From assembly GCA_003230085.1 (NCBI GenBank), contig QIGV01000179.1:1-55928 (forward strand): a stretch of 55,928 nt of DNA, given 5' to 3'. The notes beneath the pieces are model-generated. The model was not told where the DNA came from, did no database searches, and worked only from the letters and a program-made list of their open reading frames with translations. Made by a program: the position numbers and the translations under genes. Origin of the DNA: Gammaproteobacteria bacterium. Lineage in GTDB: Bacteria; Pseudomonadota; Gammaproteobacteria; SZUA-140. Shown piece after piece: positions 8,746 to 18,583 of this stretch; the stretch's first letter is position 1, and the number at the start of each line of letters is the position of its first letter.

Positions 8746-9716
8746 TGGCAGATATGGCAAGAAGCCCAGCTATGAGATCAATTTTAAGAAATCTGAAACA
8801 GAAACTAAAATGGGTGATATGGAAAATTGCGCCGAGGCCTGGGCTTTGGAAACGCGATCTGTCTACACAGGACTTTTCCATTGCTATATATCAGGGCAAA
8901 TCACTTCTTTCTCTGGGTTCATCTGATTCAGTTGAAAATCCGGTTTTGACCCGGTTGGATGTGACCGATATCCCCGCCAATTTTGTTGCGGACCCTTTTT
9001 TTTGTCAGAGTAATAATCGTTGGTACATGTTTTTTGAAGTGCTGAATCAGATCAACTCCCGCGGAGAAATTGGTCTGGCAGAAAGTGATAATGGCCTGGA
9101 CTGGTGTTACCGGCAGATTGTCCTCACAGAACCGTACCATCTGTCATATCCATGTGTTTTTAAATGGGACGATGATTTTTATATGATTCCGGAAGGGGGA
9201 AGAGGTGCTGGCGTTACGCTCTACAAGGCGGATCGGTTTCCACTTAAATGGCTGCCTATTAAAGTAATTATAGAAAATACTGGGTACTTTGATAGTTCAA
9301 TTTTTCGTTATCAGCAATTGTGGTGGTTATTTACCGCAACAAAGGACAGTAACAAAAAAATTATATTACAGCTCTATTATGCTAAAGATCTATTGGGGCT
9401 CTGGGAAAAACATCCCGAGAGTCCGATACAAGAAGCCAACCAACATACTAGCAGGCCTGGCGGCAGGGTGGTGGTTGATGGTGATAAACTCTATCGATTT
9501 GCTCAGGATGGTTATCCAATCTATGGAAGCAAAGTACATATAATGGAAATAATTAAGCTTTCAAAGACTGAATACAAGGAAAAGCGAATTGATGAACATC
9601 CCTTCCTGGAGGCAGGGAGAAATCACTGGAACAGTGGTGGAATGCATCATATCGATCCCCATCAGTTACAAGATGGCTCATGGATTGCCTGCGTAGATGG
9701 TTTCCCTGCGCGATAA
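8745..9716 (+). CDS. GINT1 N-terminal-like beta-propeller protein (glycosidase/glycosyltransferase-associated)
   Basis: A protein of about 323 residues that resembles the N-terminal domain of glucosamine inositolphosphorylceramide transferase 1 and related five-bladed propellers of the GH43/GH32 type. Typical segments are FVADPFF, WYMFFEV, GEIGLAES, LSYPCVFKWDDDFYMIPE, YFDSSIF and a C-terminal SGGMHHIDPHQL. In bacteria this domain is often found beside or fused to formyltransferases in surface-glycan loci. Here it stands alone. Acidic residues of the propeller face (AD in FVADPFF, PE in MIPE, the Asp in GYFDSS) fit a sugar-binding or catalytic centre, but activity is unproven. The ATG at 8745 overlaps the upstream stop. 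Confidence 0.65.
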   Translation: MADMARSPAMRSILRNLKQKLKWVIWKIAPRPGLWKRDLSTQDFSIAIYQGKSLLSLGSSDSVENPVLTRLDVTDIPANFVADPFFCQSNNRWYMFFEVLNQINSRGEIGLAESDNGLDWCYRQIVLTEPYHLSYPCVFKWDDDFYMIPEGGRGAGVTLYKADRFPLKWLPIKVIIENTGYFDSSIFRYQQLWWLFTATKDSNKKIILQLYYAKDLLGLWEKHPESPIQEANQHTSRPGGRVVVDGDKLYRFAQDGYPIYGSKVHIMEIIKLSKTEYKEKRIDEHPFLEAGRNHWNSGGMHHIDPHQLQDGSWIACVDGFPAR

Positions 9717-9767
9717 ATTTATATTACTCTTATATCCTGGTCTGGCAGTGCTCAAGTAGAGTCCATT

Positions 9768-10826
9768 ATGCAACATACATCCATAGAATATGATTTAACC
9801 ATCGTCACAAGGCGAATGGCGCATCATTCTAAATATTCCGGCTATGATCGCCTGTCAGATTACCTGAAAGGAGATGTCATTTACCCTGCCCAGCATTGGA
9901 CGATTCCTCTGAGAACAACCGCGCGCATTTTGAAACCGATGGTAGATAAATCTGGGTGCCAGTGGTATCACAGAGATGGTCTGATTAGTGAGTTGTCAGC
10001 TATGAGGCGCTGGCTAACCTCCCGAAAACGTGTCTTCCACTTTTTATATGGTGAAAATTCATTTCGTTATTTGGGCGCTATGAAATCAACAGGAATAAAA
10101 AACCGGATTGTCTGCACCTACCATACACCACCAGATAGATTCACACAGATTATCAAAACCAGAAATTTCTTGCGCCATATTGATGCTTTGATAGTGGTTT
10201 CGACTGTACAGCAGGAGTTTTTTTCTAAAATGATAGGGGACAATCGTGTTTTTTACATACCGCATGGCGTGGATATTGAGCATTATATACCAGCAAAAAT
10301 AAGTCATACTGAAAGAGGCAGATTTGAGTGTCTTTTTGTGGGGTCCCACCTAAGGGATATTAAGCTGTTAGCAGAGGCAGCAAAAGAACTCCAGCATCTT
10401 GATCCTGAAATTCACCTGACAATCATTACGTCTCAGGAATATTCATCCTGTTTTAGTGATCTTTCAAATGTTGACGTGAAGGTAGGTGTGAGTGATGCAG
10501 AACTTCTGGATCGTTATCAGACAGCCGACATCTTCTTACTGCCACTATTGGATTGCACTGCGAATAATGGTCTATTGGAAGCAATGTCTTGTGGATTACC
10601 TATTATCTCAACAGATCTCCAGGGCGTCAGAGATTATGTGAATAAATCCTGTGCAATATTGACAAAAAAAGGAAATCTACAGGAGCTAGTAGAGGCCGTA
10701 TTAACTGCCAAAGGAAATGAAAAAAAACTCAAGATGATGGGAGAAGCTGGCAGGAAATATGCCAGAACATTCAGCTGGGAAGTTATTGCAGGGAAGGTAA
10801 CTCAGCTATATAAAAACCTGGGTTAA
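9768..10826 (+). CDS. GT4 family glycosyltransferase A
   Basis: The 352-residue protein has a GT-B fold layout. The N-terminal half ends near the linker motif YIPHGVDIEHY (about residue 163). The C-terminal Rossmann half begins CLFVGSHLRDIKLL and includes the donor-site segment NNGLLEAMSCGLPIIS. In GT4 enzymes the E-x7-E motif holds the nucleotide sugar; here the first Glu position is replaced (TANNGLLE), which may alter donor binding or catalysis. It probably adds a sugar to a lipid-linked oligosaccharide at the inner membrane. It follows the propeller gene by 51 bases. Confidence 0.8.
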   Translation: MQHTSIEYDLTIVTRRMAHHSKYSGYDRLSDYLKGDVIYPAQHWTIPLRTTARILKPMVDKSGCQWYHRDGLISELSAMRRWLTSRKRVFHFLYGENSFRYLGAMKSTGIKNRIVCTYHTPPDRFTQIIKTRNFLRHIDALIVVSTVQQEFFSKMIGDNRVFYIPHGVDIEHYIPAKISHTERGRFECLFVGSHLRDIKLLAEAAKELQHLDPEIHLTIITSQEYSSCFSDLSNVDVKVGVSDAELLDRYQTADIFLLPLLDCTANNGLLEAMSCGLPIISTDLQGVRDYVNKSCAILTKKGNLQELVEAVLTAKGNEKKLKMMGEAGRKYARTFSWEVIAGKVTQLYKNLG

Positions 10827-10867
10827 AGTATTTTTATGAAAATAAATCAATATCACTATTTCTGATT

Positions 10868-12076
10868 ATGACAAAAGATACGTTAAATATAGTCCTTTAT
10901 GTTCCTAGTTTTTTGCCTGACACGATTGGTGGCAGGGAGTTGGTTGTCCATTATTTGGCCAAATCCTATCAGAAATTGGGTCACAAGGTCAGAGTTGTTG
11001 GCCCAGCAGGATGGTGGAAAAACAGAAAATCAAGGTTCGATTATCCAATCCATCGATGGCCTACCATGAGAGGCCATTTTAAAGAACAAGTGGCACTATC
11101 TGAATTGTTTCTGGATATCAGTATTTATGGTTGCGATATATTGCACGCCCACGCAACTTATCTACCAGGATATGTTTGTACAAAACTAAGAAAAATAAAA
11201 AAGGTGCCATTTATTCTCACACCACATGGGGCCGATATTCATATGGTGCCGGAGGTAGGGTATGGCTTAAGACTTGACTCTAAAATAGATTCAAAAATCA
11301 GGGTAGCTGTCAAGCATGCGGATCTATTAACGGCAATTAGCGCCAGCGTTCAGAATTCCCTGCTCAGCGCCGGCGCGAATCAAGATAAAATCAGACATAT
11401 ACCCAATGGCGTTGATCTTAACCGCTTTCAGGAGGGCGTTGTAAGCAAGGAGTTAGTTTGCGACAGGCTCAATTTGCCGGCAGATTCTAAACTAATAATC
11501 ACTATAGGTCGTTACGAGCCGCGGAAAGGACAGGACATCCTGATTCGCGCAATGCCGAGCATCCTGAGTAAAGAAAAATCAGCAAGATTGGTTATTATCG
11601 GGCAGAAGACAGAAGCACTCAATGGATTGATTGATGAGCTTGGTCTGATAGACAAGGTGCGTCTGGCTGGCACCCTGATGCCCCCTAATATCGTGCATTC
11701 AACAGATAATTCTCATGAAAGTATTGATGAACCGGACTGGTTGGTCGAGTATTGTCGCCATAGTAGTGTTTATGTTTCAGCGAGTATTGATGAGGGGGCT
11801 GAGGGCTTATCACTAGCCTTGCTAGAAGGTATGGCAGCTGGATTACCTGTTGTAGCAACCAATATATCCGGGAATAAAGATGTCGTTATCGATAACCGGA
11901 ATGGATATATTGTTGACCCTGGCGATCCTGCTAAATTAGCTGCGGCCATTAGCAGTGTTTTGGAAAATGATGACAGAAGAGAAAAAATGAGCCAAGAATC
12001 AAAAGAAATTATCGAATGTTATGGTTGGGATGATATAGCCAGGCAATACCTGGATCTGTATATGACAGTGATTTGA
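10868..12076 (+). CDS. GT4 family glycosyltransferase B
   Basis: The 402-residue GT-B enzyme has an N-terminal GGRELVVHYLAKS glycine-rich turn, an acceptor-side LTPHGADIH motif, the hinge HIPNGVDLNRF, the donor-domain start IGRYEPRKGQ, and an intact EGLSLALLEGMAAGLPVV segment with the E-x7-E pair. It should use a nucleotide-activated sugar with retention of configuration. The specific sugar cannot be inferred. It lies 41 bases after glycosyltransferase A on the same strand, probably in one transcript, and converges with the next gene. Confidence 0.85.
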   Translation: MTKDTLNIVLYVPSFLPDTIGGRELVVHYLAKSYQKLGHKVRVVGPAGWWKNRKSRFDYPIHRWPTMRGHFKEQVALSELFLDISIYGCDILHAHATYLPGYVCTKLRKIKKVPFILTPHGADIHMVPEVGYGLRLDSKIDSKIRVAVKHADLLTAISASVQNSLLSAGANQDKIRHIPNGVDLNRFQEGVVSKELVCDRLNLPADSKLIITIGRYEPRKGQDILIRAMPSILSKEKSARLVIIGQKTEALNGLIDELGLIDKVRLAGTLMPPNIVHSTDNSHESIDEPDWLVEYCRHSSVYVSASIDEGAEGLSLALLEGMAAGLPVVATNISGNKDVVIDNRNGYIVDPGDPAKLAAAISSVLENDDRREKMSQESKEIIECYGWDDIARQYLDLYMTVI

Positions 12077-12149
12077 AATGCATGCTCAGAACCAGTTTGA
12101 ATTTTTATGCATTTATTATATTTGAGCGCTGCCTTTTGAGAGGTCTTGG

Positions 12150-13376
12150 TTACTCAATGGAAATGTCATCATATAAAGCTAACATTCTGTCTCGATACCG
12201 TTGCGCTGAAAATTCTCGTTCTACCCATTCCCGCCCGCAATGGCCCATAGCAATAACTTTACTGTCAGTCATTATAGAAAAATCTTCCAATACTGAGGCC
12301 AGGGCATCAGAGTTTCCACTCTCAAAAACTGCACCTGTTTCTCCTGGACGAATTAATTCCGGTATCCCGCCAATATTAGATCCAATGACAGGGCGGCCGA
12401 GTGCATAGGCCTCCAAAATGCTGATGGGTGCATTTTCATACCACTCGGAGGGCAAGACGACTGCACGGCTGCTACGGACAAGATCGTGTAGTGCAGCACC
12501 ACTTTGGTATCCGGTAAATGTAACATCTGCGCCGACTTCATTTGCAAGCTTATGCAGTTTATCTTCCTCGGGCCCAGTGCCAACAATGATGGCAGGGGTT
12601 TTAGAAATAGCAGCGGCTTGGATGAACGTTGTGAGGCCCTTCTCCGGGCCCAGACGCCCGATATACATGAAAGTGTTACCAGCCTTATGGCTGGGTGTAT
12701 GTGAGTCAAGATCAACAAAATTAGGAATATAGGTAAATTTTTCCTTGTCCCAGCCCCATTCTATAAACTTATCAAGATAAAATTGGCTGGGTACCACAAA
12801 ACGGGTGACATTTTTAGAATAGCTGCCCAGTAGGCGATGCATCCCTGTCTCAAGGAATATCAGCGCACTCAGCGATAGTGAATTCTTGATACAGCGGTGT
12901 CGAATAACATTACTTATGTTACCGTTTTTGCAGCGTTCACACACACCATCGTGCGTGAGCATTTTGTAGGCAGGACAAGCGATTTTGAGGTCGTGAAGTG
13001 TTAAAACTGTTGGAATCCCACATTTTCTGAGCGTGCTGAAAATAGATGGAGATATATGATGGTAAATATTATGGGCATGAGCTATTTGTGGGTTAATCAG
13101 CTCAACTATTTGCCTGATTTTTCTTTGTGCCTCAAATGAATAAATAATTTTAGGTGCCCGGAGCAGTTTTTGAGTTAGGGAATAGGCTTCTCCAAATTCA
13201 ATTTCCTGTATAAAATATTTATCCCAATCGGACGGGAAATTCCTGGAATGACGCATGGCAAACGGAACGACACGCCACCCAAAATTTTCGAAGAGAGCAT
13301 TGTGTTCCAGGAAAACAGCCTCAGCCCCGCCCCTTCTATAATAATAATTATTGATCGATAGCAGGCTATTAGTCAT
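12150..13376 (-). CDS. GT4 family glycosyltransferase C (opposite strand)
   Basis: The 408-residue GT-B protein contains RRGGAEAVFLEHN near the N-terminus, the acceptor-side LTLHDLKIACPAYKML followed by a CERC pair (typical of a GT4 subfamily with a Cys-containing loop), the hinge YIPNFVDLDSH, the donor domain YIGRLGPEKGL, and ENAPISILEAYALGRPVIGS with both acidic residues. It is the only minus-strand glycosyltransferase in this part of the locus, so it has its own promoter in the gap shared with the divergent gene at 13489. It is probably a sugar-adding step of the same glycan; inversion or separate acquisition would explain the orientation. Confidence 0.85.
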   Translation of the reverse strand: MTNSLLSINNYYYRRGGAEAVFLEHNALFENFGWRVVPFAMRHSRNFPSDWDKYFIQEIEFGEAYSLTQKLLRAPKIIYSFEAQRKIRQIVELINPQIAHAHNIYHHISPSIFSTLRKCGIPTVLTLHDLKIACPAYKMLTHDGVCERCKNGNISNVIRHRCIKNSLSLSALIFLETGMHRLLGSYSKNVTRFVVPSQFYLDKFIEWGWDKEKFTYIPNFVDLDSHTPSHKAGNTFMYIGRLGPEKGLTTFIQAAAISKTPAIIVGTGPEEDKLHKLANEVGADVTFTGYQSGAALHDLVRSSRAVVLPSEWYENAPISILEAYALGRPVIGSNIGGIPELIRPGETGAVFESGNSDALASVLEDFSIMTDSKVIAMGHCGREWVEREFSAQRYRDRMLALYDDISIE

Positions 13377-13488
13377 TACTGTTTGTTTCTGGTTCCCAAT
13401 TCATACTCAATGTACAATATACAAAATATCAGAATATGTATAGAAAGATATCGTGCAATACAAAGGGTCGCAAATCTAGGGAACTAAC

Positions 13489-14595
13489 ATGCGCATAATG
13501 GTTTTAGGGCTTCGTGGATTCCCAGGTGTTGAGGGTGGAGTAGAGAAACATGCAGAACATTTGTATCCGCTATTGGCCGACCTAGGGTGTGATGTGGATG
13601 TTATTGTCCGTTCTCAATATTATCAACCAGGAAATAGTCTCTGGGAAAAAATAGAATTCCACAGTTTATGGGCACCAAAAATTAGTGGGCTGGAGGCATT
13701 TATACATTCGTTTTTTGGCGTTCTTTATGCCGGGATTAAGCGCCCTGATATTCTGCATATCCATGCCATTGGACCTGCAATCATGACACCGCTAGCAAGA
13801 TTGTTAGGGCTGCGCGTTGTGGTGACACATCACGGGCCTGATTATGACCGTGAGAAATGGGGATTTATGGCCCGCAAGTTGCTTCAATTTGGAGAGCGTT
13901 GGGGGATGATGTATTCGACGGAGCGGATTGTAATATCTGACGTGATACGTAACATAGTAAAAAATAAGTACAATTGTGATTCCGTATTAATTCCAAATGG
14001 TGTAGAGCTGCCTAGCATTCCTACATCAAGAAGTACACTGGAAAAATTTTCTATTGAGACGAAACGTTACGCGCTGCTCGTGAGCCGATTTGTCCCTGAA
14101 AAGAGGCACTTGGATTTAATCAGGGCTTTTACTGAAGCGAAATTGGCAGGTTGGAAGCTCGTTTTGGTAGGAAGAATGGATAAGCAGGATAAATATTGTA
14201 AGGAAGTACTGGGAGCAGCAGACGGGAATGAGAATGTCATATTGACAGGTTACCAGGATGGTGTTGCGTTACATGAGTTGTATGCGAATGCAGGTATATT
14301 TGTTCTGCCTTCAACTCACGAGGGGTTGCCAATAGCGCTACTAGAGGCATTAAGTTATGGCATTCCCGTATTGGCCAGTGATATACCAGCAAATCTTGAA
14401 GTAGGATTGCCACTGGACCAGTATTTTCCAGTAGGAAATTTAGAAAAATTGGCAGAAGCATTGCGATTTAGTGCTAATAGTGAATCTGATCCAGAAAGAC
14501 AGGATAAAGTTCGAAAACTGATTAAGGAACGATATAGCTGGGAGAATATCGCGGGCCAGACTTATTCTGTTTACTCTAGTACTGTAAACAAATAG
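13489..14595 (+). CDS. GT4 family glycosyltransferase D (DUF1972/RgpA-like N-terminus)
   Basis: The 368-residue GT-B protein starts MRIMVLGLRGFPGVEGGVEKH, similar to the N-terminal signature of rhamnosyltransferase-like GT4 enzymes. Further motifs are THHGPDYDREKWG, the hinge LIPNGVELP, the donor domain SRFVPEKRHLDL and THEGLPIALLEALSYGIPVL with intact E-x7-E. The predicted role is transfer of a hexose or deoxyhexose to the growing repeat unit; the sugar is not known. It starts with ATG after GGGAACTAAC and is divergent from glycosyltransferase C. Confidence 0.85.
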   Translation: MRIMVLGLRGFPGVEGGVEKHAEHLYPLLADLGCDVDVIVRSQYYQPGNSLWEKIEFHSLWAPKISGLEAFIHSFFGVLYAGIKRPDILHIHAIGPAIMTPLARLLGLRVVVTHHGPDYDREKWGFMARKLLQFGERWGMMYSTERIVISDVIRNIVKNKYNCDSVLIPNGVELPSIPTSRSTLEKFSIETKRYALLVSRFVPEKRHLDLIRAFTEAKLAGWKLVLVGRMDKQDKYCKEVLGAADGNENVILTGYQDGVALHELYANAGIFVLPSTHEGLPIALLEALSYGIPVLASDIPANLEVGLPLDQYFPVGNLEKLAEALRFSANSESDPERQDKVRKLIKERYSWENIAGQTYSVYSSTVNK

Positions 14596-14705
14596 TAGCA
14601 CTGGTATTAAAGAGGTTAGTGGGGCTTTTAGGGTTTATCTTGATAGCCCGAGAAATGACTAGATAATGAGCTACTCAATTTAATATTATTGGTCATAGAG
14701 AGTTT

Positions 14706-15644
14706 ATGGTTAAGTACATTTTTATCTGCTGTCCAGGTCATTCAGGATCTACATTGCTAGATTTATTAATGGGCTCGCACTCTAAAATAGAGTCATTGGG
14801 CGAGATTTCCCATTTATCAAAAAATATTGCGTTAAATACGGAGTGTAGTTGTGGGAATGCTATAAAATCGTGTCCATTTTGGTTAGAAGTCATTAAGCAA
14901 CTGTCTGAAGAAATTGGAAGCGATATTATTTCGGAACCGTATTCATTTAATTTAGGACAGCCTAACGCTGTTGACGTAATAGACTATTCTCATCAAACAA
15001 AGCTATTTCTGATTCACAGAAAGATAATGCGTAGTTTAGTATACCTTGAACAACGTCATGGCAAAAATATATTGCCAATCGTAAAGCGATTATTCAACGA
15101 AAGCATATCAAATAACGTTTTACTGTATGATGTAGTTCTTAAATTTCATGACGTAGATATGGTCATAGATTCTTCTAAAGACTATATGAAGGCTGTTGCA
15201 GTCTATAACAGATTCCCTGAGAGTACGCGCATCATAGTACTTAGCCGAGATGGGCGAGGAGTTCTCTATTCAAGAATTAAGCGTAATATACACAGAAAGG
15301 CTGGCGTGGATAGTTGGAAAAATTATTATTCTCGTGGGCTACCGATATTAGCTAGAAACATTAATGAACAACATTTGTTGTATGTTCATTATGAGAATTT
15401 GGCTAGAGACCCTGATGAGACGTTAAACGGCATTAGCGCCTTTCTGGGTATTTCCTTTGAAAGATCAATGCTGGATTACAGCTCCCACATCCATCATATT
15501 ACCAATGGAAATAATATGAGATTTGTAAAATCCTCCCAGATATCGTTAGATACCTCATGGCATGTCGGTCTCTCCGATGATAATAAGAATTATTTTGAGA
15601 AAAGAGCTGGAGTTTTAAATCGAAAACTTGGGTATCTATCCTAG
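14706..15644 (+). CDS. Sulfotransferase 3 with Cys-rich insert
   Basis: The 312-residue protein has the P-loop CCPGHSGSTLLD (about 8-19) and the 3'-phosphate motif VLSRDGRGVLYSRIKR (about 178-193). Between them lies CSCGNAIKSCPFW (about 48-59). A similar C-x-CG-x-C-x-FW cluster occurs in sulfotransferase 6 of this window (27553-28305), so these two form a subfamily distinct from the others. The Cys cluster could bind a metal or form a structural knuckle. The acceptor is unknown; an A/T-rich 110-base gap precedes it. Confidence 0.85.
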   Translation: MVKYIFICCPGHSGSTLLDLLMGSHSKIESLGEISHLSKNIALNTECSCGNAIKSCPFWLEVIKQLSEEIGSDIISEPYSFNLGQPNAVDVIDYSHQTKLFLIHRKIMRSLVYLEQRHGKNILPIVKRLFNESISNNVLLYDVVLKFHDVDMVIDSSKDYMKAVAVYNRFPESTRIIVLSRDGRGVLYSRIKRNIHRKAGVDSWKNYYSRGLPILARNINEQHLLYVHYENLARDPDETLNGISAFLGISFERSMLDYSSHIHHITNGNNMRFVKSSQISLDTSWHVGLSDDNKNYFEKRAGVLNRKLGYLS

Positions 15645-15673
15645 AATTTTTTGATGACGCCTCTTTTGGATCT

Positions 15674-17032
15674 GTGAATAGACTACTTTATATTTTTTTC
15701 ATTATATTATTCTTCTTGGGATATATATTCGGTGTATTGGGGCTGCCTCGTAGTGCTGCAACGCCAGTAATTGCGATGCTGTCTGGTGGTATTTTTGCGC
15801 TATTAGCCCTCATCGCTGCAGGTCGGCACATGATCGATATTGCTCCAAAATATATTTTGTTATTTTTTGTATTAGCACTTTTTATTTTTGCAGGAGTGAT
15901 TATCAATAGTGTTTCTCCGGGCACAGTATTTTGGGGGTTGTTAGAATATCTCAAATATCTTCCAATTTTCTTGTTGCCAGCTGTTTATGAATTTTCAGAG
16001 TCAGATTTAAAAAATCAATTAAAACTAATTTTTGTCCTGGCGCTTATTCAAACGCCGTTGGCCTTATTTCAAAGGTTATTCCAATTTAAAGGTGTGTTAT
16101 CTGGAGATGTTATATCAGGGACGTTGATTATATCATCGGCGCTTTCAATATTTATGATTTGTGTTATTGCCATTGTGTTAGCATATTATTTGAGAAATCA
16201 GATAAAACAAAAATCATTTTTTATTCTATTGTTTATATTGTTTATGCCTACGACGATCAATGAAACTAAGGGGACACTAATACTACTGCCAATAGCGTTG
16301 ATGTTGCCAATATTATTTTATCAGGGTGCTGGTTCCTGGCTTAGAAAATTTATGCCTATATTTTTATCCGCTACGCTTCTAGGAGGCTTATTTTTTTCCA
16401 TGTATGATCTTTTTCTGCAGGAACGATTTGAAACTGGGTCCTTTGATATAGTTACCGATAAAAATAGAATGATGCATTATTTGTTTAGCGGAGAAGTGAC
16501 AGGAGATGATTTTGAATTTGATAGTAATCCAAGTATTACGGGTAAAGCCTACAATGAGCTTGAGAGAGATGCGCCTAGATTGGATAGCATTTTAATATCA
16601 TTGATATTACTATCCGATGAACCGACAAAATTGGTCACAGGGCTCGGCATAGGAAATTTGAATGATTCGAGGCTTAGCGTTTTGTCTGGAGAATACTCAG
16701 CATTTACAGATGTTTATAACGCAAAAATTACAACATTAGGCCAACTACTATGGGAGACAGGTATAGGGGGTGTAATATTTTCCCTTATTTTTTTGTACAT
16801 GGTATTTTCAGATGCTTGCTATCTAAGGGCGAAAGAAAATACAGTTGGAACACTAGCGCTCGGATGGGTGGCTGTGGTTGCAATAATATTTATTTCGTTT
16901 CCTTATAAAAATCTTATTGGAATGAACGTAATTGGCTATTTGTTTAGCTATTTTTCTGGTTATTTGGCTGCTGCGCGTTACAGAGCAAGTATTTCTGTGG
17001 AGAACCACCAGATAAAACAAAATATCTCATAG
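15674..17032 (+). CDS. Wzy-like O-antigen polymerase / ligase-type membrane protein
   Basis: The 452-residue protein is very hydrophobic with about ten to twelve predicted membrane helices. A long polar loop (about residues 245-355, from FLQERFETGS to NAKITTLGQ) lies between the last helices, as in the large periplasmic loop of Wzy polymerases and WaaL ligases. It contains GLGIGNLND, similar to the loop motifs of O-antigen ligase family proteins. It should join repeat units in the periplasm, or ligate glycan to a carrier. The start is GTG 15674, 29 bases after sulfotransferase 3. Sequence alone does not separate polymerase from ligase. Confidence 0.75.
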   Translation: MNRLLYIFFIILFFLGYIFGVLGLPRSAATPVIAMLSGGIFALLALIAAGRHMIDIAPKYILLFFVLALFIFAGVIINSVSPGTVFWGLLEYLKYLPIFLLPAVYEFSESDLKNQLKLIFVLALIQTPLALFQRLFQFKGVLSGDVISGTLIISSALSIFMICVIAIVLAYYLRNQIKQKSFFILLFILFMPTTINETKGTLILLPIALMLPILFYQGAGSWLRKFMPIFLSATLLGGLFFSMYDLFLQERFETGSFDIVTDKNRMMHYLFSGEVTGDDFEFDSNPSITGKAYNELERDAPRLDSILISLILLSDEPTKLVTGLGIGNLNDSRLSVLSGEYSAFTDVYNAKITTLGQLLWETGIGGVIFSLIFLYMVFSDACYLRAKENTVGTLALGWVAVVAIIFISFPYKNLIGMNVIGYLFSYFSGYLAAARYRASISVENHQIKQNIS

Positions 17033-17088
17033 AGAAACTTCGAACTGAATATTGAGGCGTTCAAGTATAGTTATAAAGTAAGCGTAAA

Positions 17089-17190
17089 ATGAACGATGTC
17101 CGGGTATTAGCAGGGTGGCTACATGTGTCAGTTGTTGTGATATTTATAATTATCCTACGTAGATACTATGCTATGGGACAACACCCCTAA
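17089..17190 (+). CDS. Possible 33-residue single-helix membrane protein
   Basis: An ATG-initiated ORF of 33 codons lies in the 271-base gap between the polymerase and the GT2 gene. It reads MNDVRVLAGWLHVS, then a hydrophobic run VVVIFIIIL, then RRYYAMGQHP. The arrangement (polar start, one short hydrophobic helix, positive RR at the end) is that of a small membrane protein. The ribosome binding site is weak, so chance cannot be excluded. Confidence 0.3.
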   Translation: MNDVRVLAGWLHVSVVVIFIIILRRYYAMGQHP

Positions 17191-17303
17191 AATATTTTAA
17201 GGAAGTTAATGTTGCTTAACGTGTCTCTCAGTATTGTTTCATAAATTTAATTTGGAGTAACTACATATTAATAAGTTTTGGAGATTGAAGAGCGGGTAGT
17301 GCA

Positions 17304-18566
17304 ATGATAATTTCACCAAATCCTCTTGTTGATTTAAGTGATATTCAGGCTACAACCATGCCCGAATATATCGGTCTAACTTATCAGATGTTAGAGACTA
17401 AGAACCTATTGGCATTCTTTCCTAATGATCCTACTCTTAAGGGTCCAATAGCCACTCTACTTTCTGAATACGGTGATGTTGAACTAAAGGTGATTTCAAC
17501 ATCTTGTGCAGTAAAAGCTGACAAGACAATTAACAGTTCTCTTATTTCAATAATCATTCCCACATACAATTCTGCTCTATTCATAGAGGCAACACTTCAG
17601 TCAGTTGAAAAACAGGATTACAGTCCGTTTGAGATCTTAATTGTTGATGATGGATCAAACGATGGTACCCAGGATATTATTATGAAATTTCTTAGCAAAC
17701 GACAGAACACGCTACGCGCTCGGTTTGTGGGACTTTCTCATATTGGTAATCCAGCAGCAATACGAAACTTTGCATTACATAACTTGATATCGCAACAATG
17801 TTCATTTGTTACGTTTTTGGACAGCGATGATATCTATGTGGGTCCTGAGGTACTTAAGAAGCTTGCTATCCCCCTCATCAAGAGCATTAAATACACATCT
17901 TCATATGGTGGATACGATATTGTAACAGAGCAAGGTGAAAGGTTGGCTGGCCCAAAAATGCTTAGTCAAACAAAAACTGGAACATGGGTTTGGCGAAAGC
18001 AGTTCAAACTCACATGGCCCAATATTGCTCGGAAGCGAATAGGAACCTTTCATTTTCAATCTCTCATGGTAAGACTGCCGAGTCCGGTAATTCCATATAT
18101 TCGACTTGGAGAAGATGGGGGATATTTTGCCAGAATTATCCGACGTACAGCGGAAGCTTGCGGTGGAGAATTAAATGGAATCTTTCATGTGCCAGAAATT
18201 ATATTTCACTACAGAAAAAGATCATCCAGCATATCTGTAGATGCGACGAGTAAACGCTTGAAACACCCTGTGAAAGGCAGATCATGCTCGTCTCGAAATA
18301 TCCCTTATTTTTATACGAAGTGTGGAATTCCTGAAAAATATATAACACGATCTAATGTAGCAGTGTTTGTTGCTAGGCAGTGGTTACCACGTATTTACAA
18401 TCCTCTTTTTCGGCGACGCTTCAGGGATGCAGTCGGCATATTGAAACGTGCGCACAAGGACCCAAGTTTTAGCGTATTTTATTTTTCCCTAGTATTTATA
18501 AAGGATTTAATAACAAATCCGATGCTCAGAGACATATTGTCTTATAAGCTTAGAAAAGCTTTGTGA
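17304..18566 (+). CDS. GT2 family glycosyltransferase
   Basis: The 420-residue protein has a GT-A catalytic domain starting near residue 80: SIIIPTYNSALFIEATL, then LIVDDGSNDGTQDI, and the metal-binding FLDSDDIY segment (DxD-like). It ends with a basic region. The first 75 or so residues precede the usual GT2 start and have no motif I recognise. It should be an inverting transferase using a UDP- or GDP-sugar. It is the only GT2 among six GT4 enzymes. The gap before it holds a possible small membrane ORF; downstream it meets a convergent gene across two hairpins. Confidence 0.8.
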   Translation: MIISPNPLVDLSDIQATTMPEYIGLTYQMLETKNLLAFFPNDPTLKGPIATLLSEYGDVELKVISTSCAVKADKTINSSLISIIIPTYNSALFIEATLQSVEKQDYSPFEILIVDDGSNDGTQDIIMKFLSKRQNTLRARFVGLSHIGNPAAIRNFALHNLISQQCSFVTFLDSDDIYVGPEVLKKLAIPLIKSIKYTSSYGGYDIVTEQGERLAGPKMLSQTKTGTWVWRKQFKLTWPNIARKRIGTFHFQSLMVRLPSPVIPYIRLGEDGGYFARIIRRTAEACGGELNGIFHVPEIIFHYRKRSSSISVDATSKRLKHPVKGRSCSSRNIPYFYTKCGIPEKYITRSNVAVFVARQWLPRIYNPLFRRRFRDAVGILKRAHKDPSFSVFYFSLVFIKDLITNPMLRDILSYKLRKAL

Positions 18567-18583
18567 GCACAAAATAACCTAGA

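Noticed and set aside
12073..12408. Plus-strand ORF after glycosyltransferase B
   Set aside because: It lies mostly antisense to glycosyltransferase C and shows no domain.
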